From: Alligator mississippiensis
Taxonomy: Eukaryota > Chordata > Crocodylia > Alligatoridae
DNA: 64,000 bases
Assembly: GCF_030867095.1 (NCBI RefSeq)
Contig: NC_081824.1
Location: forward strand, 116,382,162-116,446,161
Direction: 5' to 3'
Of this stretch, positions 22,483-35,709 are shown piece after piece. Position 1 is the stretch's first letter. Every line of letters starts with the position of its first letter. The position numbers and the translations under genes were made by a program. The notes beneath the pieces were generated by a model. The model was not told where the DNA came from. It made no database searches and was given only the letters and a program-made list of their open reading frames with translations.

Positions 22483-24654
22483 AAAAGTTCACCATATGCA
22501 GATCCATGCCTGAGTGCTGTCCTATTTAAGCTTGCTTTCAAACTTGATCAAAGAAAAGGGGAAGAAAAAAAAAGGAACAAATACTGTAAAATAATGTATA
22601 ATGAATGAAAAACAATGATTGTGCACCACATCTGGCTGACCCTCTTCTCAAGAAATCTCTTATCAGGAATCTACTCCATTTTACTGTATCTTATTTGTCA
22701 GTGGCAGAAGAAAACAAACAGTCAGTAACCCTGATAACTGCAAGAAGGTGATTTAATCATTCCATGCAAGATTACTCTAATGTCACTGTAGTCTGAAATA
22801 TCCTTTTCTACTTCATTGAAACCCTTATTGCAAACCCTGGAACATTAAGGTGCTAAGAAGACTGAGTATCCCATCAAGTTTGTCTCTTAAATATTTAAAG
22901 AACTATGATGCTCCTTATTAGACCCAGCCCTAGGGAAAATGGCATCCTGAGTGAATTTGTATTTTACTGTCTCCCTTACCCTGCAGCAAGAGACCCCCTG
23001 CAGGGGGTGTGGAGCACAGTCCAGTGGGGAGGTAGAGTGGCATAGTGTGCCAGCCAGGCAGGTGGACAGGCACCACTACTGTTGTGTGGGAGCAAGGTGG
23101 GTGGACTGGAGCAGGCATCATCCTGCCTGCACATGCCCAGCCCAGCTCCTTCTGAGCAGTGGTTGGAGATAGGAGATTGTCTGGGCTGCGCACTGTTTCT
23201 TCTGCTTGGGGTGAGATTCAGCAGGGGTGGAGCGGGGGGAAAGCACTGCTTTGAGAGCAGGCTGCTCACATGTGTGTGCATGTGTATGCATGTGTGTGTG
23301 TGTTTGGTTCCTCCCCTGACCACAGTGTCCTAGGCAGTAACCCACACTGCCCAGCCCTAAGGCCAGCTCTACCTTTATCTTTCCATCTTCCCTAACAAAT
23401 TTAGACACCTTGAGTGAAATTCTGGGTTATACCTTTAATAATGAGAACTTGCAGCTTTAAGCCACCTTTTCACCTGTCCCTTCCTGGCCTCCTCTAGGGG
23501 CAGCAGAGGCCTCCAGGGTTTACTTGCATTAGCCCAGAAGGGCTAATTAAACTCTGGCAGCTGCCGTAGGGGTCAGTAGCAAAGCTAAGGTGGAGCAACT
23601 AGGGCAGCAGCCTCAGGAACCTGGGGGCCACATGTTAACCCCCGTACACAGCCCAGGGGCCACCAATTGGACAGCCCTGCCTTAAAACACATACCACAAT
23701 CCAGTGAGAACTTAAAACTGCTGGTAGGTGAAAAAAAAAATGTAAAAATTATTTTATGCAATCTAGGGGCATTTGTATATCCCATGATGTTTGATCCTCG
23801 TTAATTTACCAGGCCTTAAAATTTTTAACCCAGGTTATTTTGGTGTGTCGCATTTGTGTTTGCATGCCACAGGCTTTCTAATGACCTAAATGCCATGTAT
23901 AATTCAACACAAATTCCAACAGGGGGAGCAAAATACCAATCTATCCCCAGTAATGTCTTTCCTAATGAGTTACAGCAGGAGACACCTGTTTGCTGATAAA
24001 CTGGCCTCCCTGCTCAGTCCCCGCCCCCTACCCCCCACTGGTAGTCTCACTTTAAGTGCCCCCCCCACCCCACTCCAGGCCAAGGTTACCCCAAAACTCT
24101 GCCAGCCAGTTGCACCCGCCTAGGCTCAGGCTGGTCTCCTGGTAGGTAACCCATGGTGATCCCGATGACAAGCCATGTGAATCATCCCCTCCCATCCTTT
24201 TCCCTTCCTTCCATGTTACAAAATAATGAGACTTTATATATATGATATTTTTTGTTTTTTACTATATAACTGATATGATATCAGAAATGTACAGGGTTGA
24301 GATTAGCAGGTGCATGGTGCCACCTCGGGTGGTTGGCAATTGAAGCTGATAGTGGTGGCAAGGTGGACCAGTGTGTGGGTGTTTTGTGTTGTGTTGCTGA
24401 AGCAGATGTGTGCCATATGAATGCTTAGTGAAAATGAACATGAGTGTACTAATACTATAGTATGGGGTGTGTGGAGGCAGAGGGGTGGTGACTTAGTTTT
24501 CTGGCTTTATAGGACTACATTTCCCAGTATCCCCAAGCTTTCAGGGCCTGGAACAGTCTGGAAGCAGCGTCAATGGGGCTACTTCCCCCGCTCCCATTCC
24601 TTTTACACGTTCCACCATGAATACCTGCTGCCTTGTCTTGTTGTTTAGTTCAGC
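22483..24654. other. Intergenic DNA with minor repeats
   Basis: 22940-23340 is GC-rich and includes a TGTG/CATG microsatellite at 23271-23304. About 23540-23683 looks like the right part of a hAT MITE related to 20359-20527. 24000-24080 is C-rich. A motif ACTACATTTCCCAG at about 24512-24525 resembles a ZNF143-type site. No gene recognised. Confidence 0.45.
23271..23304. repeat. TG/CATG microsatellite
   Basis: Alternating TGTGTG interrupted by CATG and TATG. Confidence 0.9.
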
Positions 24655-24980
24655 ATACAGCTTTTGGAGGAGTGTTGTGAAATGTTGCAACTCTACTTGT
24701 GTCATATATGCCATCACCTGCTTACAATGCCTTTCTGCTGTCTATGTCAGACAGACAGGGCTCTCTCTACATGAAAGAATGAATGAACACTGATCTGACA
24801 TCAACTGCAGAAAAAACACAAAAGCCTGTGGCCGAACACTTCAACCTTTCTGGACATCCATCGCTGACCTCTGGATTGCTGTTCTCAGGCAAAAAAAAAA
24901 AAAAATTTAAAAAACACTTTGAATGGGAAACTGGAACAAGAAATCGTCCACAAACTGGACTGTGTTAAGTATGGTTTAAA
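24655..24980 (+). mobile_element. Penelope-like element fragment, GIY-YIG region
   Basis: The sequence closely matches the reverse complement of 8130-7786. Across 24690-24790 it reads CVIYAITCLQCLSAVYV and RQTGLSLHERMNEH, the GIY-YIG-type block with paired cysteines, then PVAEHFNLSGH further on in another frame. Only the 3' end of the element is present and the reading is broken. It runs directly into Harbinger-derived sequence. Confidence 0.75.
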
Positions 24981-24989
24981 CTCCTAGAA

Positions 24990-25395
24990 GCAGCTGCAGC
25001 CAGTCCTGGAAGCAGCTGCAGTGATTGGCCTCAGCGATCGGCCATTGTGGGATCGGCTGCAGGAGCCCCCTCTTCCCCACGGACAGGGAGATAGGCCATG
25101 GGGAGACCACCCCCTCCCCCTGGGCAGCGAGATTGGCTGTGGGGGGAGCCCCCCTGGCCAGTGGGACTGGTCGCAGGGGGGTACCTCCTTGTGGCTATGT
25201 CCTCAGTCCCTGTGCTGCTGCCCAGCAATGTTTCTGTTTGGCTGCTGCCTGTTGCACTTCTTCAGCCCATGAGTTGCTGAAAACCTCTCCACGGGTCTCA
25301 CAGATGTTGTGGAGCACACAGGCTGCCACTACAAAGGCCGTGATAGCTTCTGTGCACCGTACAAGCATGTTGTGAGATTGTTCCAGCACCAGGTG
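24990..25395 (-). mobile_element. PIF/Harbinger transposase C-terminal fragment
   Basis: The minus-strand frame 25389-25195 reads TEAITAFVVAACVLHNICET, then RGEVF. This is the diagnostic helix after the third catalytic acid of Harbinger DDE transposases (VxAxCVLHNIC). The DDE core is absent and the downstream part is GC-rich linker sequence. It might be the transposase half missing from the element at 5542-7763, but the two are 17 kb apart and need not derive from one copy. Confidence 0.75.
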
Positions 25396-27106
25396 GTGAC
25401 CATTTTAATAAACAAGACAGAGAATGGGAAAAAAAGAAAATATTGAATAATTTCTCTGTAACATGAGATCAAAGTCCTTTGCAGTCATGACAGATTGACC
25501 TTATTATTTCCTTACATAAATGACTAACTGCAATATAATATTGACATTGAATCGGACAGTTCCATTAGGAGGTCTATTCCATGCCAAAGTCTTAAGAATT
25601 CTGCCACTGACTTCTGTGGGAGTGGATTCAATGAGTGCATAGTCTGGTGCACTCTGTCTGATTGTGATCCAGTATCTGAAGTGTTAGAGGAAGGGGGGAA
25701 AGCCTATAATGTACCTTGTCAATTATGCAATGCAGGAACATGAGAGAAATTCCTTCCTGAGCCCCAAAGGGGGACCATTTTATGCCATAAAATATGAGGT
25801 TGGATTACTGTTATCACAATCTTAGTTTGCATAGTTACAGATGTTGCTGATGGTCATAAAATTATCCAGCTCTTTTAAAAAATTCAGCCACAGTATATTA
25901 TCTTGATGACCGTCTATGGCAATGAACTCTACAGATTAACTAAATGCTGAGGAAAGAGGGGATTTCCTTTTATTGGAACTAAATTTACTGCCCTTTAATT
26001 TTATTGTGCAGTGATATACCTTTCACGGTTTAGATTACATGACAAGGTATGTCTCAGTTCTTTGTTAAATCAAAAATAGTTTCAAAAGACACAAATGCAG
26101 TTTGATTTTTATCAGATCAACTACTACACTTGTTGGCTGAAGTACAAACCTGGATGAGGTTTACATCTTTCTCTATAAGTTGGTGGCCTTCTGGTATTGA
26201 ATTATTTATCCCCTACTTGTCAGCATGGAGCTGTGTCCAATTACTCACCTTTTCAAAAGTGATTTATTTTCAGGATAACCTAATAATGTCAAAACCAACA
26301 CTGTCATGCTCTGTTGCCCAGCAGGACACTCCAGAAGTAGATGATGATTGTATCAATTCACTGTGCCTTGCCGGTTTCACATGACTGTCTGAGGAATTGT
26401 CCATCCAACAATTTAGGAATCTATACAGGCAAGTGTAAACAACTCCCTTCCACTCCCTCACACTTTCTAATAATGTTGCTATAGAAGAATTACAACATAT
26501 CTCTCCACCTCCTAGTTCTGAAGTAATTATTTTTTCACACAACTCCAAGTCTACCTGGAAGGCATTGTATAAGATGTCTAGCACTTTATGCTAATGAAGC
26601 AATTAAGCAGAGCTTTTAAAATGGTTTCTCTCTGCCACATGAGGGTTATGTTAACGTTTCACAAATAGTTCTTACAGAAGGCTAGAATGAGCCTTGGTTT
26701 TAAGGACATAGTTTAAGTATGGAGAAAGTAGCGTATTTTACGTACCCCACAGAAGCTGTAGGAAGGAACTGTGTATTTTAGATGTATTTACTTGCTCACA
26801 GGAGAAGGTCATTTGCATCACTCATTTATGTCACAGAAATTATCCTACTCCCATGCCTCCCAACTCTTCTTGCTTGTTCAATGGTGGAGCGAGCCCCAAA
26901 CTATTGATTTTTCTTTGCTCTGCACCCACTTCCTAATCAAATACTGGAGATACAGTCCCCATCCTTCTCCCCATCCAACAAGCCAGAGCTAAGAAGTGAA
27001 CAGAATGCCCTTCATGGTGTGGGGTGTTTCCTTCTTTATATACAGCTGCATTAGAGCCTAGCTAGATCTGGCTCAAAGATACTTGGTACTTTATTAATCA
27101 CTGGGA
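25396..27106. other. Intergenic DNA, one possible old repeat, no gene
   Basis: Around 25735-25810, GAAATTCCTTCCTGAGCCCC followed by CAAAGGGGGACCATTTTATG resembles a widespread old reptile repeat. The rest looks unique. The minus frame 26584-26270 has no recognisable domain. Confidence 0.45.
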
Positions 27107-27188
27107 GTGCTCAGCGGCAGAGTGGCTAAGGTATCTTGCTATGGCTGCAAGTGTGTTTCCTGGAGCCTCGTTTTGAAGTAAGAAGTCA
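27107..27188 (+). pseudogene. tRNA-Leu-like relic or SINE head
   Basis: GGCAGAGTGGCTAAGG resembles the A-box arm of tRNA-Leu (GGCCGAGTGGTCTAAGG). CCTGGAGCCTCGTTTTGAA, about 40 nt later, resembles the long variable arm and B box (CCTGGAGGCGTGGGTTCGAA). Both boxes are degenerate and stems do not close cleanly, so this is not a working tRNA. It could be the head of a tRNA-derived SINE with body to about 27360. Confidence 0.3.
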
Positions 27189-27537
27189 AAGGTGACTGGA
27201 CATGATGCTGGCCACTTCATTTCTTTGTATGCTGTTGATCACAGAAATCGGCATACCATAACCATGCTAGTCTGATGTGTCACTGAGCTTGACTGGATCT
27301 TTGACCTTGACCTTAAGAAAAGGCTGGATGATCTTAGAATCCCTAATACCTTTTGTGTATGTAAATTGTACTGAGAGAAGCTCTTGCACTTCATTGATCG
27401 CCTCTTTGGGAGGACTGTATGTACTTCACTGTACAATTGACTTGATGCATTTATTCTATGAATGTAGGTTCCTGAAGCAGGTTTCTGAGCTGGATGGACA
27501 GATTCTTTGGTTTAGTGTCTCAAATAGATGTAACAGC

Positions 27538-27793
27538 CAGAGCCGTCTCCTTGGGGGGGGGGCAAATCGGGGTGACCACCCTGGGCCCCGTGCTTTGGGG
27601 GGCCCCATGGACATTGCTGTACAGGCCCTGAGGGTGCCACCACTCTGTGCAGTTGCCACATACCACCAGCTTCGTGCTAAGGCCACACACCCCCACCCCC
27701 ACTCCACACTCCAGCTGCTCACCACCCCCACCCCCACAGGCTCTGCACAGGCTGATATGCCCCGGGTCCCATACACCTCTAGGATCAGCTCTG
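27538..27793. mobile_element. hAT-like MITE (CAGAGCCGTCTCCT end), 256 bp
   Basis: CAGAGCCGTCTCCTT on the left pairs with CAGAGCTGATCCTAG, the reverse complement of the right end. Flanking 8-mers GTAACAGC and ATGACAGC match at 6 of 8. Subterminal GGGG and CCCC-rich stretches and a CCCCCACCCCC block fill the body. Open frames across it are shadows of composition. Confidence 0.6.
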
Positions 27794-27800
27794 ATGACAG

Positions 27801-29030
27801 CAGGAGGTAAAAGACAAGTAGGGATAATCTAGTTTAATCTAGCAAAAAGTATACTAAATTTGTATTTTATTTTCAGAAAAAGGAAGAGCACAGTAAACAA
27901 TATCTTATTTTTGCCCATGTATTCAACATTTTATTCCACAGTTTTACCATTGACTTATTGAGAGCAAGATCAGCCTTTAATCATTCAGAAACACATTTTT
28001 ATTGTGGTTCTTCTGCACTTTATGCAGTATATCATGGGAAAAATGGAAGGGATTTCTTATGAAGTGAAAAATTTTCTGGCACATGATACATAATTTTGGA
28101 TGACAACTCTGTGATGCAGGAAACTGCTTTCCTTAACTACACTGTTGTCTAAGTCACCGCCATTTTGCAAGTTTCCTTGCCTAGTTTTATATTCACATGA
28201 ACAATTAATTGTATCTTGACCTTTTTGTAAGCTATTTTTTTATTAAAAACATAAAAGAAAAAACACCTGAACTACTGTACTTGTTTCCTTTATAAGAAGA
28301 GAGCAAAACATTTAGGATTCCTAAAACATAAATTGAAGCAAAGTCTAGTGACAAAGGCCTGTGATGAGTCCCATTATGACAACAAAATATTTTTCTGAGG
28401 TTAATTTAATATAAGACTCTTCATATCAGACCAAGTCATATTAATAGTTGTACATAATCAAGCAGTCTTAACCTTCTCTCCTCATTTATTGTACTGGGTA
28501 TTTTGTCCTAGTAAGTAGAATCTTACATACTGTAAGGATAAATGAAAAATAAGTAGCTCCAAAAATGTCTGTTTCATTTTCTTTCCTTCTTTGGACCATT
28601 CATTTGTATGTTACCCATTACAATAATTTTAAAAAATCAAAATACAGTCCTCTTATGTAAATCAAATTGCAAACTGTTATATAAAGCATGCTAATGGTGG
28701 TATGTTTAAAAAAAGATAATAAAATGAAAACATGCTCAAAATATAAATTAGAAGGGTCCTGACTGCATTTTTAATTTTATTTCTCATTGTGTTTACATTC
28801 ATCCCAAATGTGCTATGAAGAACCCTCACAAATTATGCTTCTGCTTGCTTCATGCCAGTTTTGTGTTTCTAAGAGGAACCCCTACTGTACAACTGAATAG
28901 GGGAATGGTGTATATAATGACTTAATTAAACCTCTTTACTTAGGGCTAGATTCTGACACCCTCATTCATTTCTGATGGTTCCCTACTTCACCTACTCCAG
29001 GAAGAGGTTCATTGACCACTAGGACTTCCT
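27801..29030. other. Repeat-poor AT-rich DNA, no gene seen
   Basis: No recognisable element ends or tandem arrays. It is part of the repeat-poor tract 5' of TCF21 and a reasonable place to look for conserved non-coding sequence, though I cannot show conservation here. Confidence 0.45.
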
Positions 29031-29304
29031 GGGCATGTCTACATGTACAATCAATGCAAATGAATAAACTCTGGTATAATTTGAGCTAGAATAAACTGAT
29101 CCCAACACCATCTACACATGTGTTTAAGCACAGCAATGTGTTTAAGCACAATAATTTACTCCACCATCAGATAGTACCTGTGTCTGATGGGACTATCCAG
29201 TGACACTGTAAATTACTCCAATTGTCATGCACATGTTGAAGGTGATTCTTTACTGAGCAGTAAATTAACCTACTGTACACTAAAGTGCACATGTAGATGT
29301 GTCC
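29031..29304. mobile_element. Harbinger-type MITE, ~274 bp
   Basis: GGGCATGTCTACATGT on the left pairs with GGACACATCTACATGT, the reverse complement of the right end. CCT flanks both sides, a possible 3-bp duplication. Internal CAGTAAATTAAC is shared with the related MITE at 31305-31676. Confidence 0.65.
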
Positions 29305-31304
29305 CCTGTGGAGTAAGATACTAAATATGAGAGGGGTGTCAGTATTTGGCCCTTCATGAATGTATCATGTCTATTAAAATTACTACCAAACTCTCATGAA
29401 TAAAGCCTGGGAATATATCCACCTAGCAGCCTGTTAGCCTGACATAAATTATAGAGCACAGCTACCACAAAGTTAAGGAAGGAGAAAGAGAAATCTGTAA
29501 GATAGCAATCACCAAGCCTATTAAACAACTCCTGGATCATACTGTTAGGATTCACAGTCATTCCTGATGTTTTGGCTTGGCCAAGAGGCTGGTTGGTAAG
29601 GCAAGAGGGGTACAGAGGGGAAGGGATGACCCTGGAAACAAAATATTGATTTTGTACCACAGGGTATCTGTTACAGGAGAATTTCCTCTGGCGCCAACAG
29701 GCATTTGATCAGGCATCTGGGTAGATCCCAAAGGGGGGAAGGAAATGGATGTGGAAGTTTGTGGGGAGATCAAGGTATTAAACCTTAAAACTGTTTGGAA
29801 GACCCAGGGTGATTAGTCCACAAGGCTTTTTCTGCATTTTTTTTTTTCAGTCAGAAAGCAGAGAGGCAGTAATAGAGAAACACAAGATCCCTCCCTAATG
29901 GCTAATGTGTCATCTGTCTCATCGTCTTCTCTGTTGTTTTACTGAACATTTCTGTTCATCTGCAATGGATTATTTAATCATGTAACTGATCTGAGATCTG
30001 CTTGGCAGTGTACAATACTATCTACCTCTAGTGCTCTGATAGTGTCTCTAGAGCAGCAAAGCTCACCTATTTCTTAACAGATTGTATAGGCCTAGTTTTC
30101 ATAACATTGCCAAGTGGCAATCACACAGCATCAAATAATAAATCAGTAAAGTTGCACCCTGAAAGGTAAATATTAGCCAAAGTTTGTTCCTCGTGGGTTA
30201 AGAAGGGGAATCTTCCTTGGAGGTCTGAAAGCTGATTCATTACGCCAGAGCTGTCTGCTGAAGCGCTCAGTAAAAGTGACTCTGATTTATTTGGATTTGT
30301 CACTATAAAGGTCTTTGGAGACAGCTATTTATCCGATGGGATGCTTGACAAATTGGCCAAATGATCTGGGCAGTCCATGGGGAGGATAGTCCTATATGAC
30401 CCTTCACATGGGTTGAGCTAGAAACAAGTTCTCTGCCTGGTAAAAAGCATACAAAGAGGTCACATCATTTCTAAAGATTGCTCTGGTCATGCCCAGGTCA
30501 CAAAAGCTTAACTTTAAGCATAGGCTTATAACCTGCCTTAAGCACCTTGCTGAACTAGGGATGGGTCAGCAAGGAATTGTTGAACTGGAGCTGTACAAAG
30601 GCTTTTGTCTAGTCACTGTCAGTTGAAATATTGTTGGGATCAGTAATTGGATTGATAGTATATTTTAACCCTCTCCTCCAGTTCTTATCTCCTCCAGCTC
30701 TCCAAAGTAGCTCTCCACTCAATCACATGGAGAATTCGGGGCAATGATAATTTCTTTATATACCTCTCATACAAATCCCCTCTACTACAGTCCCTCACAT
30801 GAGTTCTTCCCTCTTATTATCAGATAGTAGGAAGGTTGCTGAATATACTGGTAGTTTTGGTGGGTTATAGTTATTGCACAGAACTCATTTTTCCCCACCA
30901 CACCCATTTGTCTGTGCCCTGCCTTTTGCTCTTCTCCATCTGAATTTTGAAAACCAACTAAGTGATACATCATTTCTGCCCAAAGCTCTAATCTAATTAT
31001 TAGGAATGGAGACAAAATATATACTAATAACACAAGTAATTAGCAGTCCTTCTATGAATTATTTTATTATCAAATGAGATTTTTCATTGTATGGGGCCTG
31101 TTTTTTTTTTTCATTTACTCAAGTATAAGTGAAGAATTTGATCAATGTCAGTGGAATAACACTCATGTCAAACTGAAACAAAACAAAATGAGGATCAAGC
31201 TCACTGACATCTAATGTAGTGTGCTAAATATACAGGTATACTTCTTGTTCTACCTCCTTTAGTCTGGATGAACTCTAACTTAACATTCAAGTAGTGCTAC
31301 TCGG
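29305..31304. other. Unique AT-rich DNA, no gene seen
   Basis: No recognisable coding sequence or repeat ends. The minus frames 29660-29394 and 31033-30785 lack domains and splice context. Confidence 0.45.
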
Positions 31305-31676
31305 GGGTACATCTACACATGCACACTTATTGTGCAGTAACTGAAATTAATGCGTGGCACAGGCTCTCATCTATACGTGCACATCCATACTGCACAGTAA
31401 ATATGGTGACTTACACCAACTTGAGTGTAAATTTGATACCTACCTCATGCAGGTATCAAGTTTATGCCCAATTAGTTACTGTGCAGTAAAGCATGTGTAA
31501 ACACCTTAGTGCGCAGTGACACTGTGTCTGTGGACTGACTTGGAACTAACTTTAGTCCCAAGTCAGTCCACACACAATGTGAATGCACTTTAGCACCTGC
31601 ACATGTAGACGCTGGCCTAGTCCCACTTACTGCGCAGTAAATTTAAGCCAGCATAAATGTACGTGTAGACACACCC
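31305..31676. mobile_element. Harbinger-type MITE with internal palindrome, 372 bp
   Basis: GGGTACATCTACACATGC on the left pairs with GGGTGTGTCTACACGTAC, the reverse complement of the right end. Several copies of the ACTGYGCAGTAA phrase occur internally. A hairpin with 20-nt arms and one mismatch lies at about 31527-31573. Confidence 0.7.
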
Positions 31677-34600
31677 AGGATGTGTGAGGGTGGCAGATTC
31701 TGGCCCGAAATGAACCACTTCTGATTGCCTTTAGTTTAAAGATCATTTAAAAGAAATTAAGATCATAGTAATGTTTTAGATTCAGTGACAGACATCAATT
31801 CTTAACAGGAGCTGGGGACTGAGGTAAACTACGAGAGCACAATAGTGATGGTCTTTTCACCCCTTTCGGGCTTGGATGATTTCAACCTGGGGGTTTTGTC
31901 TGGCAATCTGTCTTGCTAAAAGTCAGGCTAAGATAAACTGTACTCTGTCTCTGATTTCTGCAAGAAAGAAAACAATTGAATGACTGGTCATTTATCACTG
32001 CATTTCCCCTCACCCTCCCTAACACCTCCATGTATTCTGGACTATATTCCAGAGCCCTTTATCTTTCCTCATCCGTTTATCAAAGTGAAAAATAAAGAGT
32101 TTATTTTACCTATATTTCCTTTCCTTATATTTTACAATTTATCTTTAACAAAAACTGTTGGCGAGCAATGATAATCCATTCTAATGAGAAAGATACTGTC
32201 CTGTTTTTGCTCAGAACTTCAAGATTTACTGAAGAAGCACACAAGATCAATCAGATCATTGGTACTGCTGTGATTTTCACCATCTATTTTAACACATCAG
32301 CTACACTAAAGTAACATTAACATTAAAGACACACCTTTTTACAAGCCAGCCTCTAAAATTGTGTTCATAATTTTTTCTTTTTTACATTTGCATTTTTGAA
32401 TACAGCTATGTAAAAATCATACCCAAATGCAGTTGGTAGACACACAAATTCACATTTGTAACCTTTAGTTGTGGAAAATCTAGGGTATAATTTTAGAACA
32501 TGGGTAGAAGTTCCTTTCAAAATATGGACTCAAACCAGTTACTAAAATAATTAAGAAAATCCCTGGAATTTAATACAAAGATCACAAAGACAGGTCTCCT
32601 AAAAGACACTGCAGATTGAGAAGGAAAATGGGAACAGTAAAAATTAAGTAGGAAAAAAGGAAATTTGTATGAAGTCATCAAAAGCAGAAAACAGAAATAC
32701 CTAGATTTCCCTTAACAAGTTAAGTTAAAATTATTAATGTTTAGGAACTTGATCATTTCCTTATATCAAAACAAGTAACTCAGTTACTTATTCAGTGAAT
32801 TTCAACAATTTGAAACTTTACATAGCTCTGATGTTTCGCACATCAGCAAAAATTGCTTAATGTTATTTTTCAGAAAATAAGTAATTTGAGGAATAACTGT
32901 CTGATAAAGGTAATCTTTAAGGAATAAGGAAGAAATCCTTGTCTCATTTAAAGCAGTTGGAGTTATCCCATCAGATTCAATGGAGCCAGGATTTTACCCT
33001 GAGCACCTGCATTAGCTATTTATACAAGAGAAGTGACCTAGAGTAAGACCCTTCATAGTGTCTAAGATAATTAGAGTTACCAAAAGGTGTAAAGAAAACC
33101 TCAAAATTATCTTAACTCTCCCAGGGGAATCCTGTGTTTTCAATGAGAAAGGATTACAGGAAACCGAGTAACACTTTATTTTCCTTCCTGAGGAGCTTGG
33201 GGACTTTGAAATAATTTAGGCTACAGTCATTTGCTACTTGTGCTATAATATTACCAATGATGGCACCGTTGGTTTTATATTAAATCTCTGGATTTTCACT
33301 CCTCACTTAAATGTTCAAAATTAACTGTTTCTCTTCCTACAGAAACAGCCTTTCTGCCTTTCTGAATTATGACCAGATTGAAATACAAGCACTTTTATCT
33401 AGAGTAAAATAAACGGAAATATATAAAAATGCCTTTAAGTCACCACTTTCTAAGCAATGCATTTGAGTATAAATATATACCAGTGTAAATGTGAGATATC
33501 TGAGAGAAAAATGTGAATTGGGGTTGCAATAAATGGGAAGAGATAACAAAGATCTTTAAGATGTTGATGTTTTGACATTAATCATTGACTGACTACTTGC
33601 CCTAGGTGCTATAGGTGCCTAGATGTTCACTGCCACACTACCTGAGCACCTTACGCTCTGCCTGTGAGGTAGGGAAGTACTGTTATTCCTATTTTACAGA
33701 TGAAAAATTAAAATACAAGACAGACTCTCCCCCCTCTCCCTCCCTTCCCCTGGTGCATAGACACAGTCACACAAGGAGTATGTGGTAAAGCAAAGAATTG
33801 AGCCCATGTTGTCCAAGTTTCTGACTAGCATCCAAACTACCTTTGCTTTACCACATCACTTACCTTTCAGAGGGTAGATTGCTGAACTCTAAATTGTGTT
33901 GGTTGGCTCTAAACTCACAGTTATAATCCCATTGACATGAATGGCTACAGTGGTTACCCCTGGCTAGTACTCCAAAACCAGCATTAGCTATCTCAAAAGG
34001 GCAAATTGAGACAAAGATGTTTTAATACACACACATGCACTCATGCACACATGGGCACAGGTGAGAAAAACAGGAAAAAGGTAGAATAGTGAATATGCTC
34101 ACATATTTAAGTAATGATGCACCAGGTACCAGGCTTTGCCTGGGATGCTTCCACAATCACTCCAATCAATACTTGTTGCTAGAAAAATATGGCTCCACGG
34201 CTGTGATTTTCAAAGAAGCCTAAAAGACTAAGATGCCCAACTCTTATTGGATTTCAAAGGAAATTGGCTTCGTTACTCCCTTTTAAAATCTCTGCTTAAA
34301 TGCGCAGCATCCTAGTGTCAGTTCTGGACTTTTACAAATCTACTCTGTGCATTCATTTACAATGGTTAACATGTGCTGTAGATTTCCAGTGCAGTATAGT
34401 TTGCCTATGTGTCATAAAGAGCTCCACATCAAATGTTTCTTATTTCTGTGTGCTAGCTTTATACCTTGTCCAAATGCTCCTTGCATATTGTAATGAGAGA
34501 GGAGCAGGATGTACTTCCTGAAAAGTGCACCTTTATCGGGTCTCAGTTTGGCACCCAAAAGCCCTTTGTCTCTCTAGTTCCTTTTGAAAATCTTGACCTA

Positions 34601-35709
34601 TATTCCTCACTCCTATCTCTCTATATATACAAAAAGAAAAAGAGAGGAGCAGTAAAGGGGAAAAGAGAGATCACCTTCCCAATCTGAACTTTTTGGCCTC
34701 TTCTCCTCTCCTTTCTCCTGTAATTGTAGTTCTTCAGTCCTTTCCCAACCACATTAAATTCTCATAAACATGTTTATGGTCTTCATTTTTTTCTCTTTCA
34801 ATGTTCCATTTTTAAAACTATTTCTTTCCCCCAAAATTATATAAATAGAGTTTTATTATGTGTTTTTGCAATACCAGTTTTTGAAACAACAAGGTTTTCT
34901 ATCCGTATTACAGCTTTCCATCTACTCTACGCATCATAAAACCAAAGGACTGGATTGTGGCAAAATGCCATGACCCCACTTTGGGGATGTTCCAGGAGCT
35001 CTGAGAGTCACTGTTTGTGAGGCACATATAAGACCTGTCAGAGCTTAGAGGAGTGCAAGGTGACTGTGGTCTCTACACCCCACTTTGAGGTTGCTTCCTT
35101 CCAGAGGATTTGAGTGGTCTAGATAGCAGCTGCTCATGGGACAGCATCAGTGGCAGCAGCCCATGGCACAGCTTTGGCTCAGCCAGAACTACAGTTCTTG
35201 CTATTTTTGCAGCCCTCTTCATATGTTACTGCTTCCTTCTGTGCCTGGCTGCCTCTGTTTGTTCTGGCTCATTATTACGAAACACCCACCCACCTATCTT
35301 CTCCAGCTAATATTTGTGTTGAGCAAACCTGTTTGTCCTACCATAGACACCCATATATACACGTTTACATGTAACTGGTCTTCTGTTTTATTATATTACC
35401 ACATTTAGCCAAATACTTCCCCTAAAAAGTATATGCAAGTCCCTTTAATTTCAGGTTTAATTTGGACCTTATAGTATTGCTGGTAAGAGAAGCCCACTTC
35501 CAAACCTGGAGTAAGATTGCAACTTGTAACCAACTCCATCTATAACAGAAAACAGCAGCCCAGGAATCCTAGTATCATTTTGATGCAAAAAGAAGACACA
35601 GGTTGACCCACACTATTAAGATGAAAGTAGCAACAGCAGTCTATTCTATTTGATACCACATAACTGAAATATCTAGAAAGTTGCAAAAAATAGATTCTTC
35701 AGGGCTTTA
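31677..35709. other. Long repeat-poor interval, no gene seen
   Basis: AT-rich and largely unique, apart from a MIR-like piece at 33625-33850 (separate entry). I see no exon-like frames with recognisable domains. Confidence 0.45.
33625..33850 (+). repeat. MIR-like SINE
   Basis: TGAGGTAGGGAAGTACTGTT, then ATTCCTATTTTACAGATGAA, resembles the MIR phrase TGAGGTAGGTATTATTATCC, CCATTTTACAGATGA. A weak continuation (CACAGTCACACAAGGAG) follows at about 33760. Strongly diverged. Confidence 0.55.
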
